A DNA stretch of 64,000 nt from contig NC_060259.1 in NCBI RefSeq assembly GCF_921293095.1, positions 76,132,120 to 76,196,119 on the forward strand, given 5' to 3'. The first letter of the stretch is position 1. Every line of letters starts with the position of its first letter. Both the position numbers and the translations under genes were made by a program. Below the pieces are notes generated by a model that saw only the letters and a list, made by a program, of their open reading frames with translations, had not been told where the DNA came from and ran no database searches. Of the stretch, positions 11,027-22,660 are shown in pieces. This stretch comes from Ischnura elegans. Lineage: Eukaryota > Arthropoda > Insecta > Odonata > Coenagrionidae.

Positions 11027-11135
11027 GATCTGAAGTTGTTCAGTGAAAACTTGAAAACAGTTGGGGAGTACTCGTGTAGAGAAGGGGAGAAGGAGATAAA
11101 CAGAAAAAAGAATCGTTACAAGGATATTTTGCCAT
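11027..11135 (+). CDS. PTP-PEST-type phosphatase, exon 2 (phosphotyrosine loop)
   Basis: It starts after a GTGCAG acceptor in phase 0 and ends before GTGAG in phase 1. It encodes residues about 39-74, ending INRKKNRYKDILP. KNRYKDILP is the phosphotyrosine-recognition loop of classical tyrosine phosphatases, and its Tyr (about residue 69) sets pocket depth and specificity for pTyr. Vertebrate PTPN12 and PTPN22 have KKNRYKDILP at the same place. The intron before it is only 110 bp. Confidence 0.9.
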
Positions 11136-11990
11136 GTGAGTTCAGTAAAAATTGCTGTTATGTCAACATTTAAAGGATACTCATCTTTTGTTTCCTATTT
11201 TAGTTTTAAACGCCGTGGGCATTAAAACGGTGATATTTTTAGCATTATTTTTCCAATATGCCTTTTATCATGCCCACATTTCTCGCCGCAGCCCACAGAA
11301 ACTATGCAATTGTGTCATTTTTCATTTAAGTATGCAAAAATGGTATTAAAATTAAGACTTACGTATTTTTTGACAGTAGAATGTCACTGTAGCCACATGC
11401 CTTAGCACAACAATACTATGTTTAGAAATAGTATTAAGGGTAAAAAAAAGGTTTGCCGTTAAAATGTTATATTTTGGACGAATCCTGCCCCACTCATGGT
11501 ATTGTTTTTATGCCCACCGGAATTTAACTAATCGAAACAATCTCAAGGTTCTTGCCTGTAATCATTACTTCTGCTCATCAAGTACTCATTTATGGAATTT
11601 GAATGTATTACACCTAAATTCAGCGATTGACCCGTGAGGTATCCGATTCTAGTCAAACATTTTGCAAGTATATAGTACCCTAAGGCCCCTTTACCTGTTC
11701 TCTTTTGCCAAACACATCAGGACTGATGTGTGAGCATTAAATTTTTTTCGCTATTGCTTCCAAAATAAAGTGATTCGAATCATTTTGTCTTCATGAAAAG
11801 CATTCACACACTCTTGTGCCTAGCTAACTGATTCATTAATTCAGCAATGCATGGACCAAACAGCATCTGAAACAGTCATGAAATTGGGATAGAAAATACT
11901 CAGAATATGTGGTCAGTGTGATGCAACAAGCTCTAGGACTTTGAATGGATTATGTTGATTAATATGATGTAATGCCAAAAGTAATTCTTA
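11136..11990. other. Intron 2 of the phosphatase gene, 5' part
   Basis: Non-coding intron sequence with no recognised repeat or exon before the palindromic element at 11991. Confidence 0.6.
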
Positions 11991-12225
11991 AGGCCTGGTT
12001 ACACGGTACATTAACACATACAAGTTAATGTACGTTTGCATGAATGATTTTGGTGGACCGGAACGGAACATGTATGAATGCATGAATCAAATTAGAACAG
12101 GTTCTATTTTCTGTGCATGCATTCGCACAAGTTGGGTGGTTACATGGTGCATTTTGGCGTTCATTCACGCGTTCATACATTTAGACATTAACCCGTACTT
12201 GTTAATGTATCGTGTAACCAGGCCT
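11991..12225. mobile_element. PIF/Harbinger-like miniature element (235 bp)
   Basis: The ends AGGCCTGGTTACACGGTACA and GTATCGTGTAACCAGGCCT are near-perfect inverted repeats. A 3-bp TTA lies on both sides (11988-11990 and 12226-12228), the target preference of PIF/Harbinger transposons (TTA/TAA). Subterminal palindromes (CATTAACACATACAAGTTAATG) follow. A longer relative occupies 24096-25695. The open frame across this element is a by-product of its palindromic content. Confidence 0.75.
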
Positions 12226-12228
12226 TTA

Positions 12229-14850
12229 GGATTAGTTTTACTGCATTTAGGTTTTGAGTTCATCCTATTCAGGGAAAGAAATTTACCTCTTTTTGATGAA
12301 AACTATAAAATTTTGATTGCCAGTACATTTACCGAAAAACTATAAAATTATTTGCTCTAGATTCAGTTAGTGGGGTTGTTTTAATCATATTGAAAATTAC
12401 ATGTAATGTAATAAAAGCGTACTTATTTGAGATACATAACCATGATGAAATATTTAGAACAAATCCTCACTCTGGCACTCTACAGGCACATAGGAAAATT
12501 GATTTGTCAGGTAGTACTGTTTGGGATTGTTTTTATCGTGACAGTTGTACTTTACTGTCAAAAGAAGTACATTAAAATTTATGTTGTGGTTTCTTTCACA
12601 CGTTTTAAAAATTTCCCTGGCTCATAATACTGGGTTCAAGTTAATGTTATTGAAAACCTAAAAGTAATAAGCAGTTTTATTGTCATTTCAATTTAATATT
12701 TTCCTTTCTCTTGCTGTATAGCAGCATCAGAAATGGGCAAAAAAGCTCCAGAAGTGCGAGTTGAGGTTGTAATAACCAGTTCGCCACTTTTTTCTGGCAT
12801 CATAACATTATTATATATGCTTAGTTCTTGACATTTATTTATTTATTTCCACACCTTGGAAAACAGTACTATTTGGCCTTTACATCAGGGTTTATGATAA
12901 CATGTAACAATCACCTAGGTCGGCAATGACATGCGATTTTTAGGAGATACATATTTCCCTTGATGGAATCGTGAAGAATTACTACACACACTCAAAAGCT
13001 AATGCAAAGGTTCTTCAAAGGAAACTTGCTGCTCTGATGTTGCAACATAAAGAGCACTTATCTGCTGCATGTTTGGGAGTGTAACAGTTGAGGCCTAATA
13101 AGACTTGTCAAATTTTTTTAGATTGAAACAAGGTCCCTGGGAAATCATGTGAAAATGGGCCGTGGGAGATCAAGATTTGGCTTACAATATTAGGAAAATA
13201 AAGAAGGGGGGTGAATAACAGAAAAAGAAATCAAGTAATCATAATGATAGTTTTGTAAGGATAGAGTTACAAAAAGATGTTATGGGTATACAGCAAGACG
13301 TAGAGAGAGGTTGGGGAAGTGGGAGAGATGTATATATATTCAGAATGTATATTATGGGATGGATACTGGTTACATGATCAACCGGAAATGTAACACTATA
13401 GCAAATGCCTTGGAAACAGAGGTTGGATATTTCCCATGAAAGGTTGTACATTTTAGAACATACTTCTGTAGATGATGAGAAAATTTCGATTCCACTATAG
13501 CCTGCTGAATGTAATGGAAAATCAAGGAAAATAATTTCTGATCCTGTTTTTTGTTCACTTCATATCAGAAATTAAGTTTTGAAATTTTTTCCTGGATCAA
13601 ATTTGCTCTCTTCATTGAAATCTGATTTCACAGCACTGAATTTTCTGAATCAGCACTGATTTCAGGGATGTGAAACTATGTTAAAACCTTGAAATATTAT
13701 TAACTGCCAACAAAGCCCTTAGTAATTTTTTTTTCAAATTCAGATGACTTTCTAAAATAATCACTTATAGAGATGAAGTCATTTACACTGCAGCCATCTC
13801 AGTTGTGACTGACAGTGACTATAACTTTGAAAATAATAATAAGGAAATTTAAAGCTTCTTTGAATCTGTAGGTATAATGCATAATACGTGTATGATGTAT
13901 GTATTTACTATAACTGTTGAGTGAATACAACCCATAAACCACCAATAATTTTTGGTCATGTCTTCACATATTGCCTTTCAGAAGTCAAATTTGGTTCAAT
14001 TGAATATTTTCTTAAATTTTATTCTGCATTATTCCATCTCTGATTGTCAGAAAAAATTATCCTCTTAATGCAGCCCTCAAAAGTATACATTTTGTAATTA
14101 TTGTAAATTTCATTGAGGATATATGTGCCCAAATTTCAGTGCTCGCACGTTATTATTAGAGTTCAATTCTGGTGACACCTTTGAAGAGATTGTGGTGTTG
14201 GTCTGGTCTCCAGAGAAGATTACTATGTGCCTTGTGTTAACAAAAGTGGCAATATGCTCAGTAAACAGTATCACAGTTATTCAGGCTTTCTTATCCCTAT
14301 TGTAATTTCCCTCATCTCTATCAAAAAGCCATCCTTATGATATTATTAAGCCACGATAGTTAAAGTGACCATACGTCGTAGCTTGGATGGGACAGTCCCA
14401 GTTTATGAGGGTCCCATCAGTTTCTAAGAATTCTCTACAATGTCCCCGTTTGGTTTAAAAATAATGGGAATTATGTTTTTATAATTAACAGAGAGTGTAA
14501 CACAATATGACAACAAGTGTAGAATAAAATTTAACTAGCAACTTCAACATACAATAATGAAATAGCAATTATTTAAGAACACTATCAGTTTGGAGCTGAA
14601 TAAAATCTCAACCACCATTGTAATGTTCTTTACTTTTGCTGTTCATAATTATTGTGCTATGTGTATTCATAACTTCTTTTTGACAGGTCTTACGTATGTA
14701 TGTATCAACGTATCTACTGGAATCAAAAAGCTTTTATTATCATCATGTTTTATGTGTAATGCAATATCCATTTTCACGCATGCTAGTCAATGATTAAATG
14801 TCAAGTGGCAATCTTCTGTACTAAAATAACTAAATTCTTGTTCATTGCAG
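12229..14850. other. Intron 2 of the phosphatase gene, 3' part
   Basis: No exon is supported here. A stretch near 12721-12766 has an AG acceptor-like start and a GTTGT-like end, but no insertion is expected between exons 2 and 3 of this family. Around 14364-14440 the text AGTGACCATACGTCGTAGC resembles the end of a known type of dispersed DNA element; only one end is visible. Confidence 0.5.
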
Positions 14851-15062
14851 TTGATTATACTCGTGTAACTCTCTCTGAATATGTTGGAGTTCCTGGCAGT
14901 GATTACATTAATGCCAACTACATCAAAGGTGCCAGTGGCTCTCCTGCCTACATTGCTAGCCAGGGTCCTCTGCCGCACACCGTCAATGATTTCTGGAGAA
15001 TGGTTGTTGAATGTGAGGTACAGGTCATTGTTATGGCATGCAATGAAGAGGAGTCTGGGAAG
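14851..15062 (+). CDS. PTP-PEST-type phosphatase, exon 3
   Basis: It starts after TTGCAG in phase 1 (T joined to TT gives Phe, restoring ILPFDYTRV) and ends GGGAAG before GTGAG in phase 0. It encodes residues about 75-145. DYINANYIKG (about 92-101) and SQGPLPHTVNDFWRM (about 111-125) are classical conserved PTP motifs (D-Y-I-N-A-N and Q-G-P-L-x-x-T-x-x-D-F-W-x-M), followed by VIVMAC. These form the core sheet beneath the active site. Spacing equals that of PTPN12 to within a residue or two. Confidence 0.95.
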
Positions 15063-15757
15063 GTGAGATTTCTTTCTGCCTTATGACGTTGAAGTAGCAT
15101 TATAAACATGAAGTGCCAGCAGTGAGAATGAACTAGGTGAGGGTACATAAAGGGAAAAAGAGTAGCATTTATTTTTAAAAGGTCACTAGTAATAAGCATG
15201 GAAAATATTTTGTCTGCGTTAATGAAAAACTGAACTTAGTGATTTGACCTAATATCAGTTCATTGCAATGAATCATGTGCAGTTTTCAGGGATATGCTCT
15301 TCAATAAGTGTGAGCCATCCTCAGACGACTTACGAAAGGTTTATGAAGGATTTACATGCAACCTACTGACTCAAACATACTCAGCATCAATAAATACATA
15401 GTGATTGATTATGAACTCTTTGAGTGATTCAATTTAGTACTATTGATTCATTCTCATAGCAACTACTTAGCTTTTTTTGTTCATTCTCATATCTATTTTT
15501 GTTAAAAATTAAGTCCTCTGTTGTGAATTGATTCCAAATGAATATGCTTGTGCAAATTTTGCTTCTGAAAAGAATTCTTGTAGCTTCGTCTGTTGATGAA
15601 ATCATATTTTTTAATGCCATCTCTTTCACCCTCCAACTTCTGTCGTATTTATTATCTATTACCAATTTTGGTTTTCATAAAATTGCGTTCAATATATCTT
15701 AGCCATGTGTATCATATATCCTATCTAATGTTTTTTTTTTCATTCATCCACTTCTAG
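15063..15757. other. Intron 3 of the phosphatase gene
   Basis: Plain intron, 695 bp, ending in a strong polypyrimidine tract. No repeat was recognised. Confidence 0.8.
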
Positions 15758-15908
15758 CATAAATGTGAAAACTATTGGGTGGAAAAGGAAGGCGAAGAAA
15801 AGAAATTTGGAATGGCCACCATTCGTCTTCTCAAAGCTTCAACCATTTGCCCTGATTTTTTAGTGAGGACAATGCAGTTGAAGTATATGAATGCACAGTC
15901 CATTATTG
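15758..15908 (+). CDS. PTP-PEST-type phosphatase, exon 4
   Basis: It follows CTTCTAG in phase 0 and ends in phase 1 at a GTAAGT donor. It encodes residues about 146-195, starting HKCENYWVEKEGEEKKFG; KCExYW is the conserved segment after the V-I-V-M-A-C strand in PTPN12 and PTPN22 (KKCERYW). The second half (LLKASTICPDFLVRTMQLKYM) corresponds to the strands that in vertebrates read F-x-x-S-C-E-x-E then R-T-L. Divergence is higher here than in the catalytic exons, as usual for this surface. Confidence 0.92.
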
Positions 15909-18900
15909 GTAAGTCAATAGTGATATTTGCTATTACTAAGTACATACTTAAGATTAACCAGTACTTCAGTTTTATTAATACTGGTTCCTATCTATTAAGG
16001 TTGTTCTATACAACTAATTCCTTGAATGATTGCATAAAACAAGTCTGCAGTGTCCATCTCGTGAACTGCCTCCACATCGGAATTTAATACCTAATAGTAA
16101 AATTTTGTGAGAGTCCCATTTAATGGCAAAATCTCTCTTTATATAGTGAGCACATTTGACGAAAATGAGCTATTCGATCATGTTGGCCTGACATTTTTGA
16201 CTATATGTAGGGTCATACCGCATCAACTCAACCAATTTTTGGGGGGTCCCACTCCCACCGTCTTAGATTTTGATTATTTTTTCCCTGTTGTTAATTTCAA
16301 CATTAGTTAAGAAAAATCCAAAATATTAAATGCCCATTGCAAGTATTTTCCAAGATATGAGTGTTTGAAGTCATACATATTGCTAAACTTCCTTAAGTCA
16401 AGGGGCAAACCCCTTGAACTTAGCCCATGAATGTCACAATCTGTTTTCTTCTCTTGCATTGATAGTTCAACAATATTAAATCATCAGAGGTGACTAATTG
16501 CGGTAGGCACTTGAAAATGTTTTACTACAATTGCACGTAATTTCTCAAGATATATCTTGAGATCATTTGTAGCCTCGCGGGCTTATTTTTACTGACAGAA
16601 ATGCGGAAGTTTCAAGCATTTAGATAGCAAACTTAATGGTAGAAAGAATGCTACTCTCCACTGCTGTGGAAATAGAGCAGGCCCCTTCCTTTCTTCCCTT
16701 TCTGGTATTTTTCTTCTCTTGCTCAGGAATGACCCTTGTTTGACTGCTTTCCAGATCACCTCCCCTGACGGCACCCCAAACTTAAAAATTCCTCTTTTTT
16801 ATACAGTTTTAACCCAATTATCGTATGCTGTGAAATGCAGTGTACCAGTAAAATTCTTTTGTAAATGGAACATCGGGATCTTGTCTCACAAGTGGGTGAT
16901 TTGTCTTCATGCAATGCTTTGCTAGTCCCCTTCCCATCCCAACACCAGGCACTTTTTGTATTAAAGGCAATCTAATGGTGCTAAGTCATTCCTAAATCAC
17001 CAGTGACTACCATCTTTTACTTCTTGAATTGGACTTCAATGATTATATGATGACTGACAACATGAGTAATTCTCCGAGTGCAGCTACTATTATGGCTTTC
17101 TGAGAATGTTTTTCATTGATGGCTTACAATACCCTCCCATTCAACTTTACTCTTAGTGGGCAATCTAACCCAATAGTTACCCATTCCACTACTTTCCCTT
17201 TTCAAAAGAGGAGGCTCAATATTTATTTTGATGTTTACCGAAAGATCCTGTTATCCATTCCAAGGTCAGTATCCATGGAGGAACAGTGAAAGAACAGAGG
17301 AAGTGCTTCCCCTGACATGTCTGTGATTGGTGAGTGGGAATAATCTTCCTGTGCGGAAAATCATCATGTGACATCGTGCTGTAGATATCGTGGATTCCAT
17401 ATGATATGAGAATAAGTGTTTAATGAAGGATACTTATCAGCTGTTATTTTATGTCAATAGAGAATCACAATTGAAGTTTTGATGACTGAATCACCCAAAA
17501 TCAAGGGCCTTCAATCAACCTGCGGCTCCTTGAGGCTAAAGAAAATATTTTATCATGAACCAAATATCGACACATTCGTAAAAAAGAAATATGTAATTTC
17601 AAAAATCGCATTGATTGATTGCACTTTTTAACCCATAAAGAATAATGCACTTTGAAATGATACGGTTTTTTTATTCAATTGTTGTGCTGGTGAAGTGATG
17701 TGGAGCATTTGGCCTTCTGAACGATGTGAAATCGATTTTTGGCCCTTGCATTAAAAAAGTTTGAAGATCCCTGCTCTAAATCGATCGCTCAAAGTAAAAA
17801 AAATCTCCATACTTCACAATTAATAATTGTTTCTCACAAGTGACACCTCTAAATGACTTAAAATTACATTTTTTTCATAGAAAGCTATTAAAATCATTAC
17901 AGATTCAAAAATGGCAGGTTATTATATACTTAGGATATTTCCTCATTTAGTGTTAAAAATTTTGTCCCCTCTGGAAAACCTTAAATCAAGATTCTACTCT
18001 TTTATTAACGCTCAAATGAATTTCGTTGTGCCTGGAAAGTTGCGGAATGTCAGGGGAAATGACAGATAAGTCGGGAACAATTATTTTTATTATCAGCCTC
18101 TGTCTTGTGATAATATGTATGCATTTTCCAAAATAATTTCGAACTTAGGTAGAATGTTGGATATAAATTACATTTTAAAACATTTCATTTTATTTCCCAT
18201 GTTCATATCGCTATGATTATCTCCCCTCTTCATACCAGACTTGAAAGAATATATGTATAAATTAGAACACATCATTATTCATCTACATATCTATAATTTA
18301 ATTACCTGCATCGATTTATTAATTGCTGTCCATGCATTGATCCATGCGTTCACTCAAAATGGCTAGTGTGCAGTGAATGTAGTTGGTGTAGGTTATGATC
18401 TTGCCTTCTCCCCTGTACTTGGTGATTTTTCTTTTTAGATATTCTTGCGTCAATAATTGGATGTCAATCTATTCTGCCAGGAATTTGGACTCCTCTTCTA
18501 CTTTTCCATCTGCTTTGGTAAATGTGAAATACAAATTAGAAATGTGAATATTTAATGCATAATGATATGAATTAACAGCAATCCTTATTTTTAAATCACT
18601 GTTGTTATTTTAATTTGTCATACATAATTATGTATGTAGACATTTATAAAATTAAGCATTAAAAATGGTATCAGCTTCACTACCATACGTATCTGAATCC
18701 AACTATTTGTCTTCTGGGAATAAAGGCACGTCCTTTGCGCTGAGAAATTAATATTTTCCCAGATTTTTGGCAGCAATGCTGTCAATGCAGCATTTTGAGC
18801 ATTCCTCTTCACACCAATTGAAATTGTTCACTGTTCTTCGCACGACTCTGGTATCGAAATCTTTATCTTTGGTCGTGGAGTTCCTTTTTTTCCTTATTTT

Positions 18901-20129
18901 ATGTGGCAATGAAAAGGAAGGTTTTCTTAAAGATGCCCCTTCAACACTCTCCTATGTAATTCAGCACAGAGTTCTCAAAGATATTCCACAAGTTCAACTT
19001 GCTTTTGTATTTTTTTCTCTGCTAAGAGGAATAGTATGTAATTCCATTCTCCCCTTCTTGCTTCATGAAATTTGAAACATTTCCAGTAATCACCTGGCTA
19101 GAATTCTCTACACATGCAATACAAACGTTTGATCCATTTGCTAGTTGGCTCCTCTACTTGTAGGTTACTGATTAGATTACATCACAATTATCAATCAAGA
19201 TTGTTTCACAAATAGGTGGAAAAGAGAACAAACAGTTTACTTAAATGAATCTGTTTGAAAATTAACTGTTCCCTAAAATTTCCTGTTCCCATGACATTGT
19301 GAATGTTTTGACTGCACTCACTCGGCATACTTGGGCCAGTTGGCAATCCTCACAAAGGGGTATTTCAAACAGGAACACTATCACTGACTTTGTTTAGTAT
19401 AAGTGATAGAGTAACAACCTAAGGCGGTAACGATACAGACCATTCAAGGGTGTGGAAGTAATGCCACACCATCTCCCCATACCACACCCTCTCCATTTTT
19501 TCCTCTCGTCTACCCATCTGTCTTCCCTTGAGCCAGCAGGAATATAGAACTCCCAGACAAATGGGAACTGTCAAAGTGTAAAATCTTATCAGGCTTGACT
19601 TGGAAATGCGATATGTCAATGATATAAACTGCAAATGTTAATTTCGATACTTAAACATGAAGCTCCGCTACCAACCATGGTTTTATATTAAAGTGTGTAA
19701 ATAATCATATGTAGTTTTTATCATGATACTGCCAATGCCCTGATGAATTGGAGTCGTGAATGGAACCGGGGGTTCTTCTTCAAGATTTGTTTTGCTGCTT
19801 GCGTTCATGTAGTTGTTCAGTGTTCAATGAACAGCACTGAGAACCATGAACAGGATCATCTTTGTGGTCATTTTATGGTTCATATATCTGTTCTGGTTTT
19901 TGCTACCATTCGAGGTTTTTTTAAACATTATATGCTAAGCTAAACAAAATTGCTTTTGATTACTTATGTCTGTGCAAAAAACTGGTGGATGAGATATTTA
20001 TCTCCCATATAATATACAATGCTAAATATTACACTTGTGCCATTGTGGATGGTGAATTTTTTACAATCCAAATGCCATTTAGAGTGAACACTCAGGCCAT
20101 TGTCAGTGTCCTCTGTTGAATCATTTCAG
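15909..20129. other. Intron 4 of the phosphatase gene
   Basis: A 4.2 kb intron. It contains a 20-bp perfect palindrome, TCTCAAGATATATCTTGAGA, at 16543-16562. TTCCCCTGACATGTCTGT near 17311 and its rough inverse near 18046 could be worn ends of an old element, too weak to call. No exon was recognised among the short open frames. Confidence 0.6.
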
Positions 20130-20338
20130 AGGAGCGAGTGGTGTGCCAGTTTCACTATGGAGCATGGCCAGACCATGGTGTTCCTGGCCTTGTGCGCCCT
20201 CTTCTAGACATGGTGCGCCTGGTTCGTGACACGCAAGCGTCAGAAACATTGCCCGTGTTGGTGCACTGCTCAGCTGGTTGTGGCCGCACAGGCACCATTT
20301 GTGCCATCGACTATGTGTGGGGTTTACTCCGTGCTGGG
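20130..20338 (+). CDS. PTP-PEST-type phosphatase, exon 5 (WPD loop and catalytic Cys)
   Basis: It begins after TTTCAG in phase 1 and ends GCTGGG before GTAAGT in phase 0. It encodes residues about 196-265. It carries FHYGAWPDHGVP, the WPD loop whose Asp (about 210) is the general acid, and VLVHCSAGCGRTG, the signature HCx5R with the nucleophilic Cys (about 242) and phosphate-binding Arg (about 248). CAIDYVWGLLRAG follows, as in PTPN12 (CAIDYTWNLLKAG). All catalytic residues are intact, so an active phosphatase is expected. An open frame on the opposite strand is only a shadow. Confidence 0.97.
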
Positions 20339-20821
20339 GTAAGTGTGGATTTTTGTGCTCTTTAGTTCCCAAATGTAGGAAGCCGACTTATGAGCTCAAA
20401 CTTGGGCGAAACATTTGAACCCTCCTCACAAGTCCTATTGATGTGAGGTTGCCTAGGAGTTTTCCACGTCGAAATAGTTAGTGAGTGGTTTTTGGTAGAA
20501 GTGCAGAGTTTTTCTATAATTCCGACAAGTTGATGGTTTGATGCATTACTTTATGGAATTAATTCATATTGAATGAAAATTAAACTATGTTGTTCCACAT
20601 AAAATATTTATTAGATCACTACCATGGTTTAAACGCACTGCGTCATCCTCGCGCCTGGTTTAATTTTCATTCAATCCCTACAAAATTGCAAATTAGCAAG
20701 AAACTATCATTAAATATTTTTTCTAGGAATTCGCCCTATGCTGGCAAGGATATAACTGTATAAAGTGGAATAATTCAGACGAATGCTTTTTTAAAGGATC
20801 ACAATCCTTTTTCCGCTCTGG
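20339..20821. repeat. Intron 5 start, with an 18-bp inverted repeat
   Basis: ATTGAATGAAAATTAAAC at 20568-20585 is matched in inverse by GTTTAATTTTCATTCAAT at 20658-20675, with a 72-bp spacer that includes CATGGTTTAAACGC. This is probably the remains of a short foldback or miniature element. Its superfamily is unknown and no target duplication is evident. Confidence 0.4.
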
Positions 20822-21013
20822 TGGGAGCATGGTAGCCTACTGGGTAAAGTGTAGCTGGTGATTGAGGGGTCTTGAGTTTGAATCCTGGGTGATTCCTTTG
20901 GGCACCCCAAATCGAAATCCTCATACATACTGCAAAGTCGCCCAGGGAAAGGAACTGTTCCCCTACCATACATGTGCATAATTCACATGCCTGTGGCTCA
21001 GTGTGGGGTGGGC
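20822..21013 (+). mobile_element. tRNA-derived SINE, family B, copy 1
   Basis: The tRNA-like head has an A-box region GGTAGCCTACTGGGTAAAGT and a B box GAGTTTGAATCCTGGGTG about 40 bp downstream. The body CCCAGGGAAAGGAACTGTTC and GTGTGGGGTGGGCTCTA is shared with the copy at 45290-45500. There is no coding capacity. The 3' end abuts the mariner-like element at 21027. Confidence 0.7.
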
Positions 21014-21026
21014 TCTATACTACCTA

Positions 21027-21183
21027 CCGTATTTGTCTGAATATAGTCCCCCCTTTTTTTCGATAACTGCTCATGGTAAAAGGAAATTATTCAAATCCAT
21101 TTGTTTATTTTTCCTGATGCTCAAGCCTCAAAATTAGGGGGGGGGACTTTATTCAGAGGGGGACTATATTCGGAGAAATACGG
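21027..21183. mobile_element. mariner-like miniature element, CCGTATTTGTC family, copy 1
   Basis: The terminal inverted repeat starts CCGTATTTGTCTGAATATAG and ends in the matching CTATATTCGGAGAAATACGG, flanked by TA on both sides (21025-21026, 21184-21185). C-rich and G-rich subterminal runs pair with each other, so the element can fold into a long hairpin. A sister copy lies at 32353-32495. It has no transposase. Confidence 0.8.
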
Positions 21184-22034
21184 TATCTCTGCCAACCAGG
21201 TTGAGCCACTGAGTAGGTGAATCCTTTTTACCCCCCAAAAATCGTGAAAATGTCAATGATCTTTATTGAATCATCCCTGTTGGTGCAGTCATACTCCATG
21301 GTGCTTCCATTTATCTTGTGACCATAAAAGCTTGCTTACTTACTTTGTCTTTATTTTACCTGGCCCAGATGAGGCCACATTCCGGCCCCCTCTTCCCCTA
21401 GGCCAGCTATGCTATGCAAGTTATGCATTCAACAACGGTTGGACTGAGCAAATTGGCCCAGTTAATTTGCTGCCCAGTTGAGGAGGTACAGAATCAAGAC
21501 AGCTGACCCGATCAGCCTGCCTTCCTTTCAAAAGCCCTTCTTTCCGCCCTTCTTGGTGGACAATGACATTCGCATCCATCTTGCCCCAAGCATTGATTAT
21601 GATAATTAATGTGAATATATAATGAGACCATAATAACTAGGAAAATCATATAACAGGGAATTTTATCTAATAAGTACCATCTTAGTTGCCATATTAGTTT
21701 TTGTTGAGTTTAAACAATTTTGGAATAATTAGGTGGAAGCAATTTCTCAAAGATTTTTAAAGAATTCGCAATCACTCATGCTTCAAGTTGGAAGTGACAT
21801 TAATGTCTAATATTTTGTGTTATATTTTGATTGATCAAGAGAAGCAAAGAAAATGACATACAATCACACTATTGGTGTGGACTATCTAAGTTTGGAGTTC
21901 ATTCAGGTTCCTATAATCTTTAGATGAAAAAAAATTCTTTCTCCATCAGTCAATGCAGGGGTAGCTCTGTTTGTTGTTGGATTGATTAAATTATTGATTG
22001 CTAAATGCAAGCAAGAACATTGTTGATTAGTGGG

Positions 22035-22165
22035 GAGATTGCTTAATTGCTGATGAAAGGGTCCCAGTTTCAAATTCTGGGTGAAGCCTTCGGACACTCC
22101 CAGACAAAGTCCTTGCAGTGCAAGGAGGTCCAAGAAAGGAACTGGCCTCCCTATTCTGAATTTGT
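22035..22165 (+). mobile_element. tRNA-derived SINE, family B, degenerate copy
   Basis: The B-box region CAGTTTCAAATTCTGGGTGA, followed by AGCCTTCGGACACTCCC and CAAGAAAGGAACTGG, parallels the copy at 20822. The head is eroded and the 3' end is uncertain. Confidence 0.45.
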
Positions 22166-22660
22166 GAATGATGAAATGGAGTGTTGGATTTCCCTCATGA
22201 ATTCAATTGCTCTGCTTCATGACATTTTGCTTCAAAATTATAAAAAATAATCAGATGGAAAAATTCAGCTCTCTCCAAAATACTGTTTAAAATAAAACAA
22301 GGACTGAATGGTATAAAAAAAGAAAAGGCAAATGCCCTTATCAAGGCTTTAACTTTGTATCTTGTCCTTCTACTTACAGGACAATGGTTGTAGTGAACCT
22401 TGACATCCACCTCAGAAAATTTTTATGTCTAATTCCATGTTCAATTATATAAGTATAAGTGAACTCACAATTATTTTGCATGAAAATTCCACATAGAAAA
22501 AATTATTCACCTTAACCACGATGGTTAGCGTTGACCAGGCAAATGATTTTTTTCCCTGTGGCATTTTCACATAATTCGTGCATTGCGGGTGACTCCGTAT
22601 AGTTATCTCCGTGGCTAGTCCTGGTACACTTAAAATTACATATTCATTTATCAAGAGATA

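Noticed and set aside
12028-12345. 105-codon open frame on the + strand
   Set aside because: Most of it lies in the palindromic PIF-like element and its near flank; the repeated Met/Cys/Ile pattern comes from the repeats, with no family signature.
12721-12766. Possible extra phosphatase exon (TATAG acceptor-like start, GAGTTGAG|GTTGTA end)
   Set aside because: Exon 2 joins exon 3 directly within the invariant ILPFDYTRV segment; an insertion there would break the catalytic fold, and the donor is weak.
17300-18070. Transposon bounded by TTCCCCTGACATGTCTGT-like ends
   Set aside because: The two ends share only a short imperfect match and no target duplication is visible.
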